The notes below the pieces were generated by a model, which was not told where the DNA came from, ran no database searches, and saw only the letters and a program-made list of their open reading frames with translations. From Streptomyces sp. NBC_01707 (GTDB lineage: Bacteria > Actinomycetota > Actinomycetes > Streptomycetales > Streptomycetaceae): a stretch of 64,000 nucleotides of DNA. The position numbers were made by a program, and so were the translations under genes. The DNA lies in contig NZ_CP109190.1 in the NCBI RefSeq assembly GCF_041438805.1, positions 8,804,001 through 8,868,000 on the forward strand, read 5' to 3'. Of this stretch, positions 8,678 through 18,278 are shown one piece after another; positions within the stretch are counted from its first letter, which is position 1; every line of letters starts with the position of its first letter.

Positions 8678-10654
8678 TCAGCAGGGGAAGGCGCCGCTGT
8701 AGAGGGCGTGTCCGTAGGAGGAGCTTCCGGGGCCGAAGCCGTAGATGCCGTCCTCGCTCCACACCGCTTCGCGGGAGCCGTTGACGCAGGCCGAGGTCGG
8801 CGCGATCGCGAAGCCCTCCAAGTTGTCGGTCGGCATGACGGCCGGGTTCTTGTAGGTCACGTCCGGCACGAGCGCGCCGCCGGCGTTGACCTTCATGAAG
8901 GTGTGCGTCTCGCCGCAGGTGTTGTCGCAGGTCGCGATGAGGCGCTGGGTTCCGGCGTCGAACGTCACGTCCATCACGGCGGCCTTGCCGGTCGCGATCG
9001 TGCCGAACGTGGTGAACGTGCCGTTCGAGTTCAGGCCGTAGACGTGCAACGTGCCGTCCCACTCCAGACCGGCGAAGAACAGGCCCGACCCGTGCAGCGG
9101 GTAGTTCGCCGGGTTGTAGGCGGCGCCGGTGAGCGGGTCGACCCAGCCGTTCGCGGTCAGCCAGCTGTCCGGCACGTAGCTGACGCCCTCGAAGCCCAGG
9201 TTGGCGTCGTCCTTGTCACCCGTGTTGAGCTCCGGGAACTGCGAGGTCATGTCCCACTGGTGAACCGGTGTCAGCGTCGAACCGGTCGCCGCCGGGTCGA
9301 ACTCCATGATCGTGTCCTTGGGCGCCGTGTTCTTGGCGTTGTCGCGCTCGGAGGTCACGTAGATGTGGCCGTCACTGCCGAACGTCAGACCCTCGGCATC
9401 CGGTTCGCCGGAGCCGCCGGCGAACCGGATCTGCTTGCCGGTCGCGCTCCACGACGAGTCCGGGATCCACTTGTCGTTGCTCTTGACCAGCTTGTACAGC
9501 CAGTTCTTGTTCTTGACGGCCCACAGTGCCGACGGGTTCGACGGGTCGAACGTCAGGCCACTCACGTCCCGGCCCTCAGGGCCGGTGGACGTGGTGAACG
9601 CGCAGACGTTGTCCGCGATCGTGACGTCAAGCCCGCCCGGCCACGCCAGGGTGCCCGCGGGGGTGGAACCCGTGCCGCTGGGGGCCTCCGGGGTGCAGCC
9701 GCTGGTGAGCGAGCCACCGCCCCCCAGCAACTGGCCGTCCTGACCGCCACCGCCACCGCCACCGCCGCTGCCGGAACAGGAGTTCACTCTGCCGAGCGTC
9801 GCGGTCGTGGCGGTCTGGAACCTGCCGGTGCCATTGGCGCAACGTTCGTCCGACGGTTTGGCACCGTCGGTGGCCCAGGTCACCGAGTCGATGGTGTTGC
9901 CGCTGCTGTCGACGAGGAAGACCGAGTCGTTGTCGCCCAGTCCGATGGTGGAGTTGAAGGTGACGTAGCCGCCCGCGGGGATGCTGGTCGCGCTCGGTGA
10001 GGAGGACGAGATCGAGGCCGCGGAGTGGGAGGAGTCGCTGTCGACGTACTTCCACGACCCGACGCTGACCGCGCTCGTGCCGCCGTTGTACAACTCCACG
10101 GTGTCGGAGCCGTTCGAGGTGACCTCGTTGATCCGCACCCGGCTCGCCGCCGGGATCGACGGGCAGCGCGAGGCGTTGGAGGCGCCGAACGTGGTCGCCG
10201 AGGTCGCGGTCACCCACGCACCCGTGCCGTCGCCGCCGCAACGCGCCATCGCGGGCTTCGCCTTGTCGGTGGCCCAGTCGACGCGGTCGACCACCGTGCC
10301 GCTGGATGTGTAGATCACCAGCTTGTCCGAATCACCCAGCCCCTTGGGTGAGTTGTAGGTGACGAAGCCGCCGGCCGGAATCGTGCTGGAGGACGGGCTG
10401 AACGACTGCGGCGAGAAGCTGTCGTCGGACATCTTCCAGCCGCTGATGCTCACAGCGGTCGAGCCCATGTTGTACAGCTCCACCGTGTCGTCGTTCGACG
10501 AGGTGACTTCGTTGATCCGAACGTTCTGGTAGCCGGCCGGGTCCGCGGCGGCCGCAGGCTGAGCGGCCAGCACGCCTGTGATGAGCAGTCCTGAAAGCGT
10601 CAAAGCCGCGGCGCATACAGAGGCGACGCCGGCACGCGAGTGTGAGGTAGGCAC
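8678..10654 (-). CDS. Secreted protein with two lamin-tail domains and a beta-propeller-like region
   Basis: A 658-residue exported protein. The signal peptide has a hydrophobic core ALTLSGLLITGVLAAQ and ends AAAADP. Two tandem lamin-tail (LTD) domains follow at about 42-160 and 170-290, recognised by the repeated RINEVTS..DTVELYN, SISGWK/SVGSWK and GLGDxD segments. A Gly-rich linker (about 295-310) leads to a C-terminal region of about 330 residues rich in GLTF, IYVTSERD and LEGFAIAPTSAC blocks, like SdiA-regulated or esterase-like propellers. LTDs in bacteria usually mediate surface or DNA/phosphate binding next to hydrolase domains. The start is a GTG without a clear ribosome site, so the first residues are uncertain. 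Confidence 0.8.
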   Translation of the reverse strand: MPTSHSRAGVASVCAAALTLSGLLITGVLAAQPAAAADPAGYQNVRINEVTSSNDDTVELYNMGSTAVSISGWKMSDDSFSPQSFSPSSSTIPAGGFVTYNSPKGLGDSDKLVIYTSSGTVVDRVDWATDKAKPAMARCGGDGTGAWVTATSATTFGASNASRCPSIPAASRVRINEVTSNGSDTVELYNGGTSAVSVGSWKYVDSDSSHSAASISSSSPSATSIPAGGYVTFNSTIGLGDNDSVFLVDSSGNTIDSVTWATDGAKPSDERCANGTGRFQTATTATLGRVNSCSGSGGGGGGGGQDGQLLGGGGSLTSGCTPEAPSGTGSTPAGTLAWPGGLDVTIADNVCAFTTSTGPEGRDVSGLTFDPSNPSALWAVKNKNWLYKLVKSNDKWIPDSSWSATGKQIRFAGGSGEPDAEGLTFGSDGHIYVTSERDNAKNTAPKDTIMEFDPAATGSTLTPVHQWDMTSQFPELNTGDKDDANLGFEGVSYVPDSWLTANGWVDPLTGAAYNPANYPLHGSGLFFAGLEWDGTLHVYGLNSNGTFTTFGTIATGKAAVMDVTFDAGTQRLIATCDNTCGETHTFMKVNAGGALVPDVTYKNPAVMPTDNLEGFAIAPTSACVNGSREAVWSEDGIYGFGPGSSSYGHALYSGAFPC

Positions 10655-10834
10655 GAGATGGAACTATGTCGGCACGATCTTGAAACGGCGTGTACTCCAG
10701 CTGAATGCCACCTGCTGGTCACCGGAACGCCGGCCCTGCATCATCCGCTTGCGATGAGAGTTCGGATTGAATCCTGTCGCTCGAGATCGGTGTGGCGTAG
10801 GTGACGGCATTGGATGTGCTGAGGGGTGGAGTTC

Positions 10835-12088
10835 ATGGCTTGTCTTTCTCTTCGTCACAGGATGTCCGCTCTCGGTTTGGCCGTGATTGCGATAGTCGGT
10901 GCAGCCGTAGTGCGATCCGGAGCGGACGAGATGGGCGACAAGGTCCGGGGTTCGGAACGAGGCTGCACGATGTCGACTCCCTTCAGGTCGGGTTCCGGTG
11001 GCTATGCCTCATACCGGATACCCGCTGTCGTGCGGACGCGCGCGGGTGCGCTGCTTGCGTTCGCCGAAGGTCGTGTCGGCGGGCGGGCAGACAGCGGTGA
11101 CATCGACGTCGTGGTCAGGCGGTCTCGTGATGGGGGTTGCACCTGGGGGCCGCTGCAAGTTGTCGCCGCAGGGCGGGGGGACACCCGGGGCAATCCGGCA
11201 CCGGTGGTCGATCCCCGCACCGGCGACATCGTGCTGGTCACCTCCTACAACAGTGGTGAGGTGACCGAGGCCCAGATCCTCAGAGGCGACGCGACGGACG
11301 AGGAGAGCCGTCGGGTGTTCGTGCAGACGAGCCAGGACGAGGGGCGGTCGTTCTCGGAGCTCCGTGAGATCACATCAGCGGTGAAGCGCGCGAACTGGCG
11401 GTGGTACGCGACGGGGCCGGGCCATGCGGTCGCGCTGACCCGCGGCGAGCATGCAGGCCGTCTGGTGGTGCCTGCGAACCATTCTGCCGCCCCCTCTGCC
11501 GGGTCCGGGGACTCCGGGCAGGAGCCCAAGTACTACGGGGCGCATGCGATCTACAGCGACGATTCGGGCCGGTCCTGGCACCTTGGTTTTGTGGATGATG
11601 CGTACGAGGGTGCGGTGAACGCGAATGAATCCGCTGCCGCGCAATTGCCCGACGGCCGGTTGTACTTCAGTGCCAGGGATCAGCGCGGGACGATCCCGGG
11701 CAATCGTCTGGACGCCTATTCCGGTGACGATGGTGCGTCGCTCGATCGGCCCTACGCGGTGCAGCCAACCCTCAACGACGTCCCGATGGTCCAAGGGAGT
11801 GTGCTGCAACTGAGCGAACCTCAGGGTGAGTTGCTGTTCTCCGGGCCCTCGGTGCCGTCCCGGCGAGTCGCCATGGCCCTCTGGTGCAGTGCGGATGGTG
11901 GGCGCTCATTCCGGAAGGTGCTGACCTTGTCGTCACGGAAGGCCGGGTACTCGGACCTGGTGCAGCTTGATGACAGGACGGTCGGGACTCTGTATGAGAC
12001 CGGGGACGACGGCCCGTACGAAGAGATCGCATTCCATCGCATTCCTGTGAGGTCGCTGGGAGGGAAGGGTGCGCGGAGCCTGCGATAA
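10835..12088 (+). CDS. Exo-alpha-sialidase (BNR/Asp-box neuraminidase)
   Basis: About 417 residues with a weak N-terminal signal or anchor (LGLAVIAIVGAAVV). The family YRIP motif (ASYRIPAVV) supplies the first catalytic-site Arg. Asp-boxes appear as SRDGGCTW, SQDEGRSF, SDDSGRSW and SADGGRSF. Nucleophile-region residues (YSDLVQLDD with Tyr, and an upstream NESAAAQLPDG with Glu) are present. It would release terminal sialic acids outside the cell. ATG 10835 is preferred over GTG 10826 because GAGGGG lies eight bases upstream. Divergent from the lamin-tail gene and convergent with the ROK gene. Confidence 0.9.
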   Translation: MACLSLRHRMSALGLAVIAIVGAAVVRSGADEMGDKVRGSERGCTMSTPFRSGSGGYASYRIPAVVRTRAGALLAFAEGRVGGRADSGDIDVVVRRSRDGGCTWGPLQVVAAGRGDTRGNPAPVVDPRTGDIVLVTSYNSGEVTEAQILRGDATDEESRRVFVQTSQDEGRSFSELREITSAVKRANWRWYATGPGHAVALTRGEHAGRLVVPANHSAAPSAGSGDSGQEPKYYGAHAIYSDDSGRSWHLGFVDDAYEGAVNANESAAAQLPDGRLYFSARDQRGTIPGNRLDAYSGDDGASLDRPYAVQPTLNDVPMVQGSVLQLSEPQGELLFSGPSVPSRRVAMALWCSADGGRSFRKVLTLSSRKAGYSDLVQLDDRTVGTLYETGDDGPYEEIAFHRIPVRSLGGKGARSLR

Positions 12089-12243
12089 GGCCGGAGGTCC
12101 GGGCGACGCCTCCCCTGGGAATGCTGTTCCGCAGGCTCGCCTTGGTCCCGGCCGTCACCACTGCCGAGCTGCGCGGCCGAGCGCCGGGGCAGGCAGTTGT
12201 CCGGTGGGCGGTTCGTTCTCAACGCCAGGACTGGCTGTTCCTT

Positions 12244-13416
12244 TCAGGACTCCTCGCTGTACGCGAGTTCGCTCGCGAGGAAGGCCGCGCCCACGACCCC
12301 TGCGCGGGGGCCTAGTTCGGACATGACGATCGGCAGATTGCCCGTGGCGAGGGGAAGTGAGCGCTTGTAGACGACGCTGCGGATCTCGGCGAGCAGCGGA
12401 TAGCCGAGCCCGGTCAAACCGCCGCCGATCACGATCATCGACGGGTTCATGAAGTTGACCAGGGTGGCGAGAACCTGTCCGACCCGGTGCCCGCCGGCCC
12501 GGACGAGGTTGACGCTCGTGCTGTCGCCGCCGGAGGCGCATTCTGCGACGTCCAGGGCGGTCAGTGTTCCTCGTTCGGCGAGTCGTGCGGCGAGGGCGGG
12601 CGACCGGCCGGACCGTGCGGCCTGGGTGGCATCCCTGGCCAGGGCCGCTCCGCCGAAGTACGCCTCCAGACAGCCGGTGTTCCCGCAGGAGCAGACGGGT
12701 CCGTCGGTTTCGGCCTCCACCTGGACGTGTCCGATGTCTCCGGCGCAGCCCTCCGCGCCCCGGTAGATGCGGCCGTGGTGCTGCATGCCGGAGCCGATTC
12801 CGCTTCCGATCTTGACGAAGAGCAGATGGTCGACGGTTTTGGCGACCCCGCTGTGCCGTTCCCCGAGGGACATGACGTTGACGTCGTTGTCCACGACGAC
12901 GGGACAGTCGTGTGCGCGGGCGAGGGTGTCGCGTACGGGGAAGCGGTTCCAGCCCACCATGATCGGCGGTGAGACGGGTATGCCCTCCCGGAAGCTGACC
13001 GGCCCCGGCAGGCCGATGCCGATGGCGTCGAGCCGCGTGTAGTGTCCCTGGTCGGCCATTGCGCGCAGGAGTTCGCTGATGCGGCCGAGCACGGCGACGG
13101 GCCCGGAGCGGATGTCGGCGGGCTCGGAGCAGGAGGCCACCGGTGCGAGCGCGCCGTCGGTGATCTCGATGTCGACCGAGCTGGCGCCCAGATCGACGGC
13201 GGCGAACCGCAGACCGGGATCGAGCTGGACGAGGGTGGAGCGGCGCCCACCGCGCGACGCGGCGGGGCCCGCCTCACTGACCCGCCCGGCGGCGACCATG
13301 CGGTCGAGTTCGCCGAGCAGCCGCGGGCGCGGAACCTCCAGTCGGTCCGCGAGTTGAGCGCGGGACAGCGGGCCGTTTTCACGCAGCAGACTCAACACGC
13401 GGTACTGGATGTTCAC
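12244..13416 (-). CDS. ROK family transcriptional regulator
   Basis: A 390-residue repressor-type protein. Residues 1-60 form a winged helix-turn-helix (VLSLLRENGPLSRAQLADRL, then EVPRPRLLGELDRMVAAGRV). A ROK sugar-kinase-like domain follows: VDNDVNVMSLGE, KIGSGIGSGMQHHGRIYRG, GDIGHVQV and the zinc-binding CSCGNTGCLEA motif. ROK regulators normally sense sugars and control nearby uptake or catabolic genes. The nearby sugar dehydrogenase, sugar isomerase and sialidase genes are candidate targets by position only. GTG 13416 with GAGGAAG upstream gives the family length; a longer frame to 13671 lacks homology. Confidence 0.92.
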   Translation of the reverse strand: MNIQYRVLSLLRENGPLSRAQLADRLEVPRPRLLGELDRMVAAGRVSEAGPAASRGGRRSTLVQLDPGLRFAAVDLGASSVDIEITDGALAPVASCSEPADIRSGPVAVLGRISELLRAMADQGHYTRLDAIGIGLPGPVSFREGIPVSPPIMVGWNRFPVRDTLARAHDCPVVVDNDVNVMSLGERHSGVAKTVDHLLFVKIGSGIGSGMQHHGRIYRGAEGCAGDIGHVQVEAETDGPVCSCGNTGCLEAYFGGAALARDATQAARSGRSPALAARLAERGTLTALDVAECASGGDSTSVNLVRAGGHRVGQVLATLVNFMNPSMIVIGGGLTGLGYPLLAEIRSVVYKRSLPLATGNLPIVMSELGPRAGVVGAAFLASELAYSEES

Positions 13417-13675
13417 GGACTCACTTCCTCTGGGCGCCTTCGGACGGCTGTCGGGAGGTGTCACGAGGCGAAAACGCGGGCGGCATGGGGCCGGGTATCG
13501 TACCGCCCGGCAGGACCCGTGCCCGCGGGGTGGCAGGATCGCAGGGGCGCGGTCGGCTTCGGGCAACTTTTTCACAGAATGAAGAAAGTTGCCGCCCTGT
13601 TGACGGAACATGACCTGGTGGGGATGCCACGCCCCGGCATCAGGATCCGAGACGGAGTCGGGTCCGGGCACAGAA

Positions 13676-13699
13676 CTGCCCCGCCGGAGAGCGGGGCAG
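13676..13699 (-). terminator. Stem-loop after the sugar dehydrogenase gene
   Basis: A 9-bp GC-rich stem (CTGCCCCGC with GCGGGGCAG) and a 6-base loop lie 17-41 bases downstream of the stop of the 13717-17016 gene, the position expected for its terminator. Confidence 0.6.
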
Positions 13700-13716
13700 C
13701 TCTGTCGGTCCCGGCG

Positions 13717-16700
13717 TCAGCCGGTGGTGCCTCCCTTCAGCGCCCGCGCGTCCCGTGCCAGGGCCGCGCCCGCCGCGCTGTCCGGCACCAGGGTGGCGTC
13801 GGCCGCGTAGCCGGCGAACGACTCCAGCACGGCCGCGGCCTGGCTGGCGCGGCCCGCGTCGGCATGCGCCTGGGCCTGGTCGAGCCGTACGGTCAGTCGC
13901 TGCTGTCCCTGCGCCGTGATCAGGCCGTCGGCCCGCAGCTGGGTGATCAGTGAGCGGATGTCCGCGTAGGAGGTACGGGTGGTGAAGGACACCGTCTTCG
14001 TGGTGGTGTTGCCTGCCCTGTCCCGGGCCGTGATCGTGAGGTCATGGCTCCCCAGCGGCAGTCGCCACAGTTCCAGCGGCCGGCCGGAGGTGAGGGTCTT
14101 GCCGTCCAGCGTGGCCGTCGCGGTGGCCCCGCCGGAGACCGTGTCCGTCGCGGAGAGGACCGGGGTCGGACGCTTGGAGTCCCCGTAGACGCCGTCGGCG
14201 TCGAGACCGGTGGCCGTCACCGTGGGACCGGTGCGGTCGACTCGTACGGTGAGCGAACCCACCTCGGAGACGTTGCCTCCGTTGTCGGTCGCCCGGTAAC
14301 GGACGGTGGTGGCACCCTCCTTGGACAGCGTGACCGCAGCGTTGGCCGACTGCCAGGTCGTCCCGTCGTCGACCGAGTACTGACGGCTGGCGACCGTCCC
14401 GTTGTCGGTCGCCGAGACCGCGAGCGACACGTTGCTGGTGTACCAGCCGTCGTCACCGTTGGGCCGGGGCGGGTTGAGTGTGGCGGTGACCTTGGGAGCG
14501 GTCTTGTCCGCGACGCCCGCGCCCTGGAAGGTCAGTGAGTCCAGCTCGACACCGCCGGAGCTGGTGACGAAGAGCTTGCCGGATCCCGAAGGGGCCTTCG
14601 ACAGGTCGGTGGTGACGGTCTGCCAGCCCTCTCCGGCCGGGACCGGAACGGTGGCGAACGGCTCGGCGTCCGCCGAGCCCCAGCGCAGCGCCAGAGTGCC
14701 GGCGCCACTGGCACGGGTCTTGACCCCGTTGATCCCGGCGAACGACACCGGGTCGTAGGCGATCCAGTCACCCGCGTCGAAAGAGGTCAGCTTGCGCTGC
14801 CCGGACGCCGTGGTGTCGTCCGTGATCGTGACGCCCTCCGCGGAGTCGTAGTGCTCGCCCTGCATCAGCGCCGGATTGAGCACCACCTGGGCGTCACCGG
14901 TCGCCGGCGGCACGCCGCCCGCACCCTTGTCGGTGTAGGTGATCCCCAGGACGCCGAAGACGTTCTCGGTGTCGCCGTGCCCAGCGTCGGCCGGCGTCGC
15001 GATGCCGCCCGTGCAGCCGGTGCCGCTGTTGACCGGGTGTCCGTGCTGGTTGTGCCCGAGACCGAAGGTCCAGGCCGCCTTGGCGCAGTCCGGCGTGGTG
15101 CCGTCCTCAGGGTCCTCGACGGCTATCGCGTAGGGCACCGCGTCGCCCCAGTTGAAGAACCCGCCGTCGGGCGGTGAGGAGATCTGGATCGTCGGCGCGG
15201 TGTTGCCCACGGTGATCTGACGGCTCGACAGTCCGGACTTGCCCTGCGGGTCGGTGACCTTGAGCCGGGCCTGGAACTGGCCGTTGTCCGGATACGTACG
15301 GGTGGCCGTGGGGCCGGTGGCGTCGAACGTGCCGTCGCCGTCGAGGTCCCACTGGTAGGTGAGTTCGCCGTTCTCCGGGTCACTGGAGCCGGTGGCGCTG
15401 AACGAGACCGCGAGCGGTGCCTGGCCCGACGTCTTGTCGGCCTTGATCACCGCGGTCGGAGCCTTGTTGCCCTCGGCGTAGTCGATCCGGTAGAGACCGG
15501 CGTCGGGGTTCTGACGGAAGAAGCCGTCGCCGTAGTCGAGGACGTAGAGCGAGCCGTCCGGGCCGAACTCCAGGTCCATCGGGTTGTCCCACGGCGGGAT
15601 GCCGTTCTGCGACCGCTCGCTGTTGGGGAGGACGTTCTCCAGCTTGCTGACGGGCCCGTTCGGCCCGTCGAGCGTGAATGCGGCCACGTAGTCCTGCGAG
15701 AACTCCCCGAAGAACGCCTTGTCGTCCCAGTACTCCGGGAACTTGCCCGGCGAGGTGCTGTCCGCGTCGTAGTGGTAGACCGGACCGGCCATCGGCGCCT
15801 GGCCGCCCGGGCCGCCGGGACCGCGGAAGGCGGTCAGCTCGGGCCACGGCTGGTCGGTGTCCCGGTCGCCGTACCAGAGCGTGGCCGGCGTGGCCGCGGG
15901 CAGCTGGGTCAGGCCGGTGTTCCAGCGGGAGTCGTTGACCGGTGACGCGCAGTCGAAGGCGGGGCCGGGCGTCAGGGTGGCGAAGTCGAAGTCCCGGTAG
16001 GGCTTGGTGTTGTCACCTGTGCAGAACGGCCAGCCGCTGTTCATGGCCTTGGTCGTGGTCTGCCACTCGACGTATCCCATCGGCCCGCGGTTCGGGTCGG
16101 CGTTTCCCGCGTCGGGGCCGTAGTCGCCCCACATCACGGCGTCGGTCTCGCGGTTCACCGCCAGCCGGTAGGGGTTCCGCAGGCCCATCACGAAGATCTC
16201 GGGACGTGTCTTGGCCGTGCCCGGCTCGAAGAGGTTTCCCTCCGGGATCGTGTAACTGCCGTCCTCCTGGACGTCGATCCGCAGGATCTTGCCCCGCAGG
16301 TCGTTGGTGTTGCCCGAGCCGCGGCGCTCGTCGAGGCCGGGGTTGTAGCCGGCCGCGTCGTTGATCGGCGTGTAGCCGTTGACGTTCGGGCCCGACGCAG
16401 GGGTGTTGCCACCGGTCGAGAGGTAGAGGTTGCCGTGACTGTCGAAGTCGACGTCACCCGCGACATGGCAGCACTGACCGCGATTGGTGTCGACCCGGAT
16501 GATCTCCTGCGCGGTGGAGAGGTCGAGCTTGTCGCCGGTCCACTTGAAGCGGGTCAGGGAGTCGTACCCCTCCCACTGCTTCCAGTACGCGTCCGTCTGC
16601 CCGGCGGGCAGCTTCTCCGGTGCCGAGCCGGCCGGGGTGCTCAGCGGTGGCGAGTAGTAGAGGTAGACCCATTTGTTGGTGGCGAAGTCCGGGTCGAGCG

Positions 16701-17016
16701 TGACCGTCTGCAAACCCATCTCGGAGTTCTGGTACACGTCGATGTGGTTGACGACCTTCGTGACACCGGTGCCGGGGTCGGTCATCCGCAGGTCGCCGTT
16801 GCGGGCGGTGTGCAGGACGCGGCTGTCGGGCAGCACGGCGAGGTCGATCGGCTCGCCGGTGTCCTTCGTCAGGGTGACCTTCTCGTAGTTCGACCAGTCG
16901 AGGGCATTCTCGTGGTCCGGGTGCGCCTGGGCGGCGGGCGCGATGGCCACACCGCCCAGCGCGGGCAGTGCCACGAGCAGGACCCCCGTGATCAGGCGTC
17001 TCAGGGTGCGGTGCAC
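13717..17016 (-). CDS. Secreted PQQ-dependent sugar dehydrogenase with PKD, CBM and FIMAH domains
   Basis: A 1099-residue exported protein; signal peptide LITGVLLVALPALGG...AAQA. Residues about 45-500 are a glucose/sorbosone dehydrogenase beta-propeller (EPIDLAVLPDSRVLHTARNG, GLRNPYRLAV, LEFGPDGSLYVLDYGDG). A PKD domain follows (about 525-605: APLAVSFSATGSSDPENG, YQWDLDGDG). Next come a CBM6-like sandwich (about 720-850), OmpL47-type Ig repeats (about 860-1015; DGTTWQSANAAVTLSKEG) and a C-terminal FIMAH helical domain (about 1025-1085). The propeller would oxidise sugars using PQQ; the other domains should anchor it to polysaccharide. A hairpin separates it from the TIM-barrel gene upstream, so they may be separate transcripts. 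Confidence 0.88.
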   Translation of the reverse strand: MHRTLRRLITGVLLVALPALGGVAIAPAAQAHPDHENALDWSNYEKVTLTKDTGEPIDLAVLPDSRVLHTARNGDLRMTDPGTGVTKVVNHIDVYQNSEMGLQTVTLDPDFATNKWVYLYYSPPLSTPAGSAPEKLPAGQTDAYWKQWEGYDSLTRFKWTGDKLDLSTAQEIIRVDTNRGQCCHVAGDVDFDSHGNLYLSTGGNTPASGPNVNGYTPINDAAGYNPGLDERRGSGNTNDLRGKILRIDVQEDGSYTIPEGNLFEPGTAKTRPEIFVMGLRNPYRLAVNRETDAVMWGDYGPDAGNADPNRGPMGYVEWQTTTKAMNSGWPFCTGDNTKPYRDFDFATLTPGPAFDCASPVNDSRWNTGLTQLPAATPATLWYGDRDTDQPWPELTAFRGPGGPGGQAPMAGPVYHYDADSTSPGKFPEYWDDKAFFGEFSQDYVAAFTLDGPNGPVSKLENVLPNSERSQNGIPPWDNPMDLEFGPDGSLYVLDYGDGFFRQNPDAGLYRIDYAEGNKAPTAVIKADKTSGQAPLAVSFSATGSSDPENGELTYQWDLDGDGTFDATGPTATRTYPDNGQFQARLKVTDPQGKSGLSSRQITVGNTAPTIQISSPPDGGFFNWGDAVPYAIAVEDPEDGTTPDCAKAAWTFGLGHNQHGHPVNSGTGCTGGIATPADAGHGDTENVFGVLGITYTDKGAGGVPPATGDAQVVLNPALMQGEHYDSAEGVTITDDTTASGQRKLTSFDAGDWIAYDPVSFAGINGVKTRASGAGTLALRWGSADAEPFATVPVPAGEGWQTVTTDLSKAPSGSGKLFVTSSGGVELDSLTFQGAGVADKTAPKVTATLNPPRPNGDDGWYTSNVSLAVSATDNGTVASRQYSVDDGTTWQSANAAVTLSKEGATTVRYRATDNGGNVSEVGSLTVRVDRTGPTVTATGLDADGVYGDSKRPTPVLSATDTVSGGATATATLDGKTLTSGRPLELWRLPLGSHDLTITARDRAGNTTTKTVSFTTRTSYADIRSLITQLRADGLITAQGQQRLTVRLDQAQAHADAGRASQAAAVLESFAGYAADATLVPDSAAGAALARDARALKGGTTG

Positions 17017-17057
17017 GGTGATGTGTCTCCTTGATCGCTGGCGGTAAGGAGCGGACC

Positions 17058-17091
17058 CACGAGGCGCCGTCGTTCGCGGTGGCGCCTCGTG
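17058..17091 (-). terminator. Stem-loop between TIM-barrel and sugar dehydrogenase genes
   Basis: Arms CACGAGGCGCC and GGCGCCTCGTG (11 bp) enclose 12 bases. It follows the stop of the gene at 17115 on the minus strand and precedes the start of the sugar dehydrogenase gene at 17016. Confidence 0.6.
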
Positions 17092-17114
17092 TTCTTCGGC
17101 GGGACGGACTTCTG

Positions 17115-18083
17115 TCAGTCGAGCAGTCCCTTCAGCGCCGTGAAGCTGCGCTCCGCCGCGCCGAGCGAACCCGGTTGACTGGGAAGGGTGTTGGGCGCGG
17201 TGTCCTGTTCCCAGATGCCGACATGCGAGGCCCGCGGCCCGATGTCGCGGATGAACTTCTCGTACGGAAGGTCTCCGGCACCGAACTCGACGATGTCGTA
17301 GCCGTTGGCGTTCGCCGCGTTGGCGTCGCCGTCCTTCATGTGGAACAGCGGGTAGCGGTAGGGCTGATTGCGCACGTACGCGGCCGGGTCGAATCCGGGC
17401 CAGCGGTACTGGCCCACGTACGCCCAGTAGATGTCGAGTTCCAGATAGACGTGGCGCGGGTCGGTGTTCTTGAGGAACACGTCGTACAGCCGGACCGACG
17501 GCTGGTCGGTGGCGAACGCGAACTCGCCCGAGTGGTTGTGCTGGTAGAGCTTGAGCCCGCGCGCGGTCGCTGCGGCGCCCCAGGCATTGAACTCGTCGGC
17601 GGCGGCGCGGTAGGCCGCGACGGTGTTGACGTTCGAGGGTGCGTTGGCAGTGCCCACGTGCGGCATGCCGAGGATCTGCGCGGCGTCCAGCTCACCCTGG
17701 AGGTTGGTGCGCAGATTGCCGATGCCGACGTGACTGCCGACCGCGCGCAGCCCGTGGTCGTCGAGCAGCGTGCGGATCTCCGGGAGGGTGATCTGCCGGC
17801 CCAGGATGGAGGTGGACTGGGTGTATCCGGCGAACTCGATCTCCTGGTAGCCGATCCGGGCCAGCTCGGCGAGGACGACGGCGAAGCCGAGCGAACTGAC
17901 CTTGTCGCGGATGCTGTAGAGCTGGATGCCGATGCGGTCCTTGGGGATGGACAGGGTGCTCGACGCAGCGTTGGCAGAGGTCGCCGCGGCCCCGGTGACG
18001 GAGGCGGCGGCGAGGGCCACGGTGGTGCCGGCGGTGGCCCGCAGAAAGTTCCTGCGGTCGAAGGACTTGCGGATATGACTCAC
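17115..18083 (-). CDS. Tat-exported sugar phosphate isomerase/epimerase-like TIM barrel
   Basis: A 322-residue protein with a twin-arginine signal (DRRNFLRATAGTTVALAAA) and a xylose-isomerase-like TIM barrel: GIQLYSIRDKV, EIEFAGY, GSHVGIGN, LYQHNHSGEF, YLELDIYWAYVGQ, FHMKDGD and EFGAGDLPYEKF are the usual strand-end segments with metal-ligand His, Glu and Asp residues. These proteins isomerise or epimerise sugars; a periplasmic-type location is unusual for sugar phosphates, so the substrate is more likely a free sugar. The second of two GTGs (18083) is chosen because AGGAG lies five bases upstream; the first overlaps that site. It neighbours the sugar dehydrogenase gene. Confidence 0.88.
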   Translation of the reverse strand: MSHIRKSFDRRNFLRATAGTTVALAAASVTGAAATSANAASSTLSIPKDRIGIQLYSIRDKVSSLGFAVVLAELARIGYQEIEFAGYTQSTSILGRQITLPEIRTLLDDHGLRAVGSHVGIGNLRTNLQGELDAAQILGMPHVGTANAPSNVNTVAAYRAAADEFNAWGAAATARGLKLYQHNHSGEFAFATDQPSVRLYDVFLKNTDPRHVYLELDIYWAYVGQYRWPGFDPAAYVRNQPYRYPLFHMKDGDANAANANGYDIVEFGAGDLPYEKFIRDIGPRASHVGIWEQDTAPNTLPSQPGSLGAAERSFTALKGLLD

Positions 18084-18278
18084 GGTCACTCCTGGGGAAA
18101 TGAGGAGAAGAAGGTGTGGACCGGGGCGCGCGGCCGGGCTGCTGCCCGGCGGTGGGCGCCGCGGGGGCGCAGGACGGCCGGTGCCGGCGACACGCCGAGC
18201 GGCGCGCAGGTACAGCAGCCGTCAGGTGCCGGTGTCGCGGCGGGTTCCGGTCGGCAGCGCCGGGTGCGCCGGCCCGGG

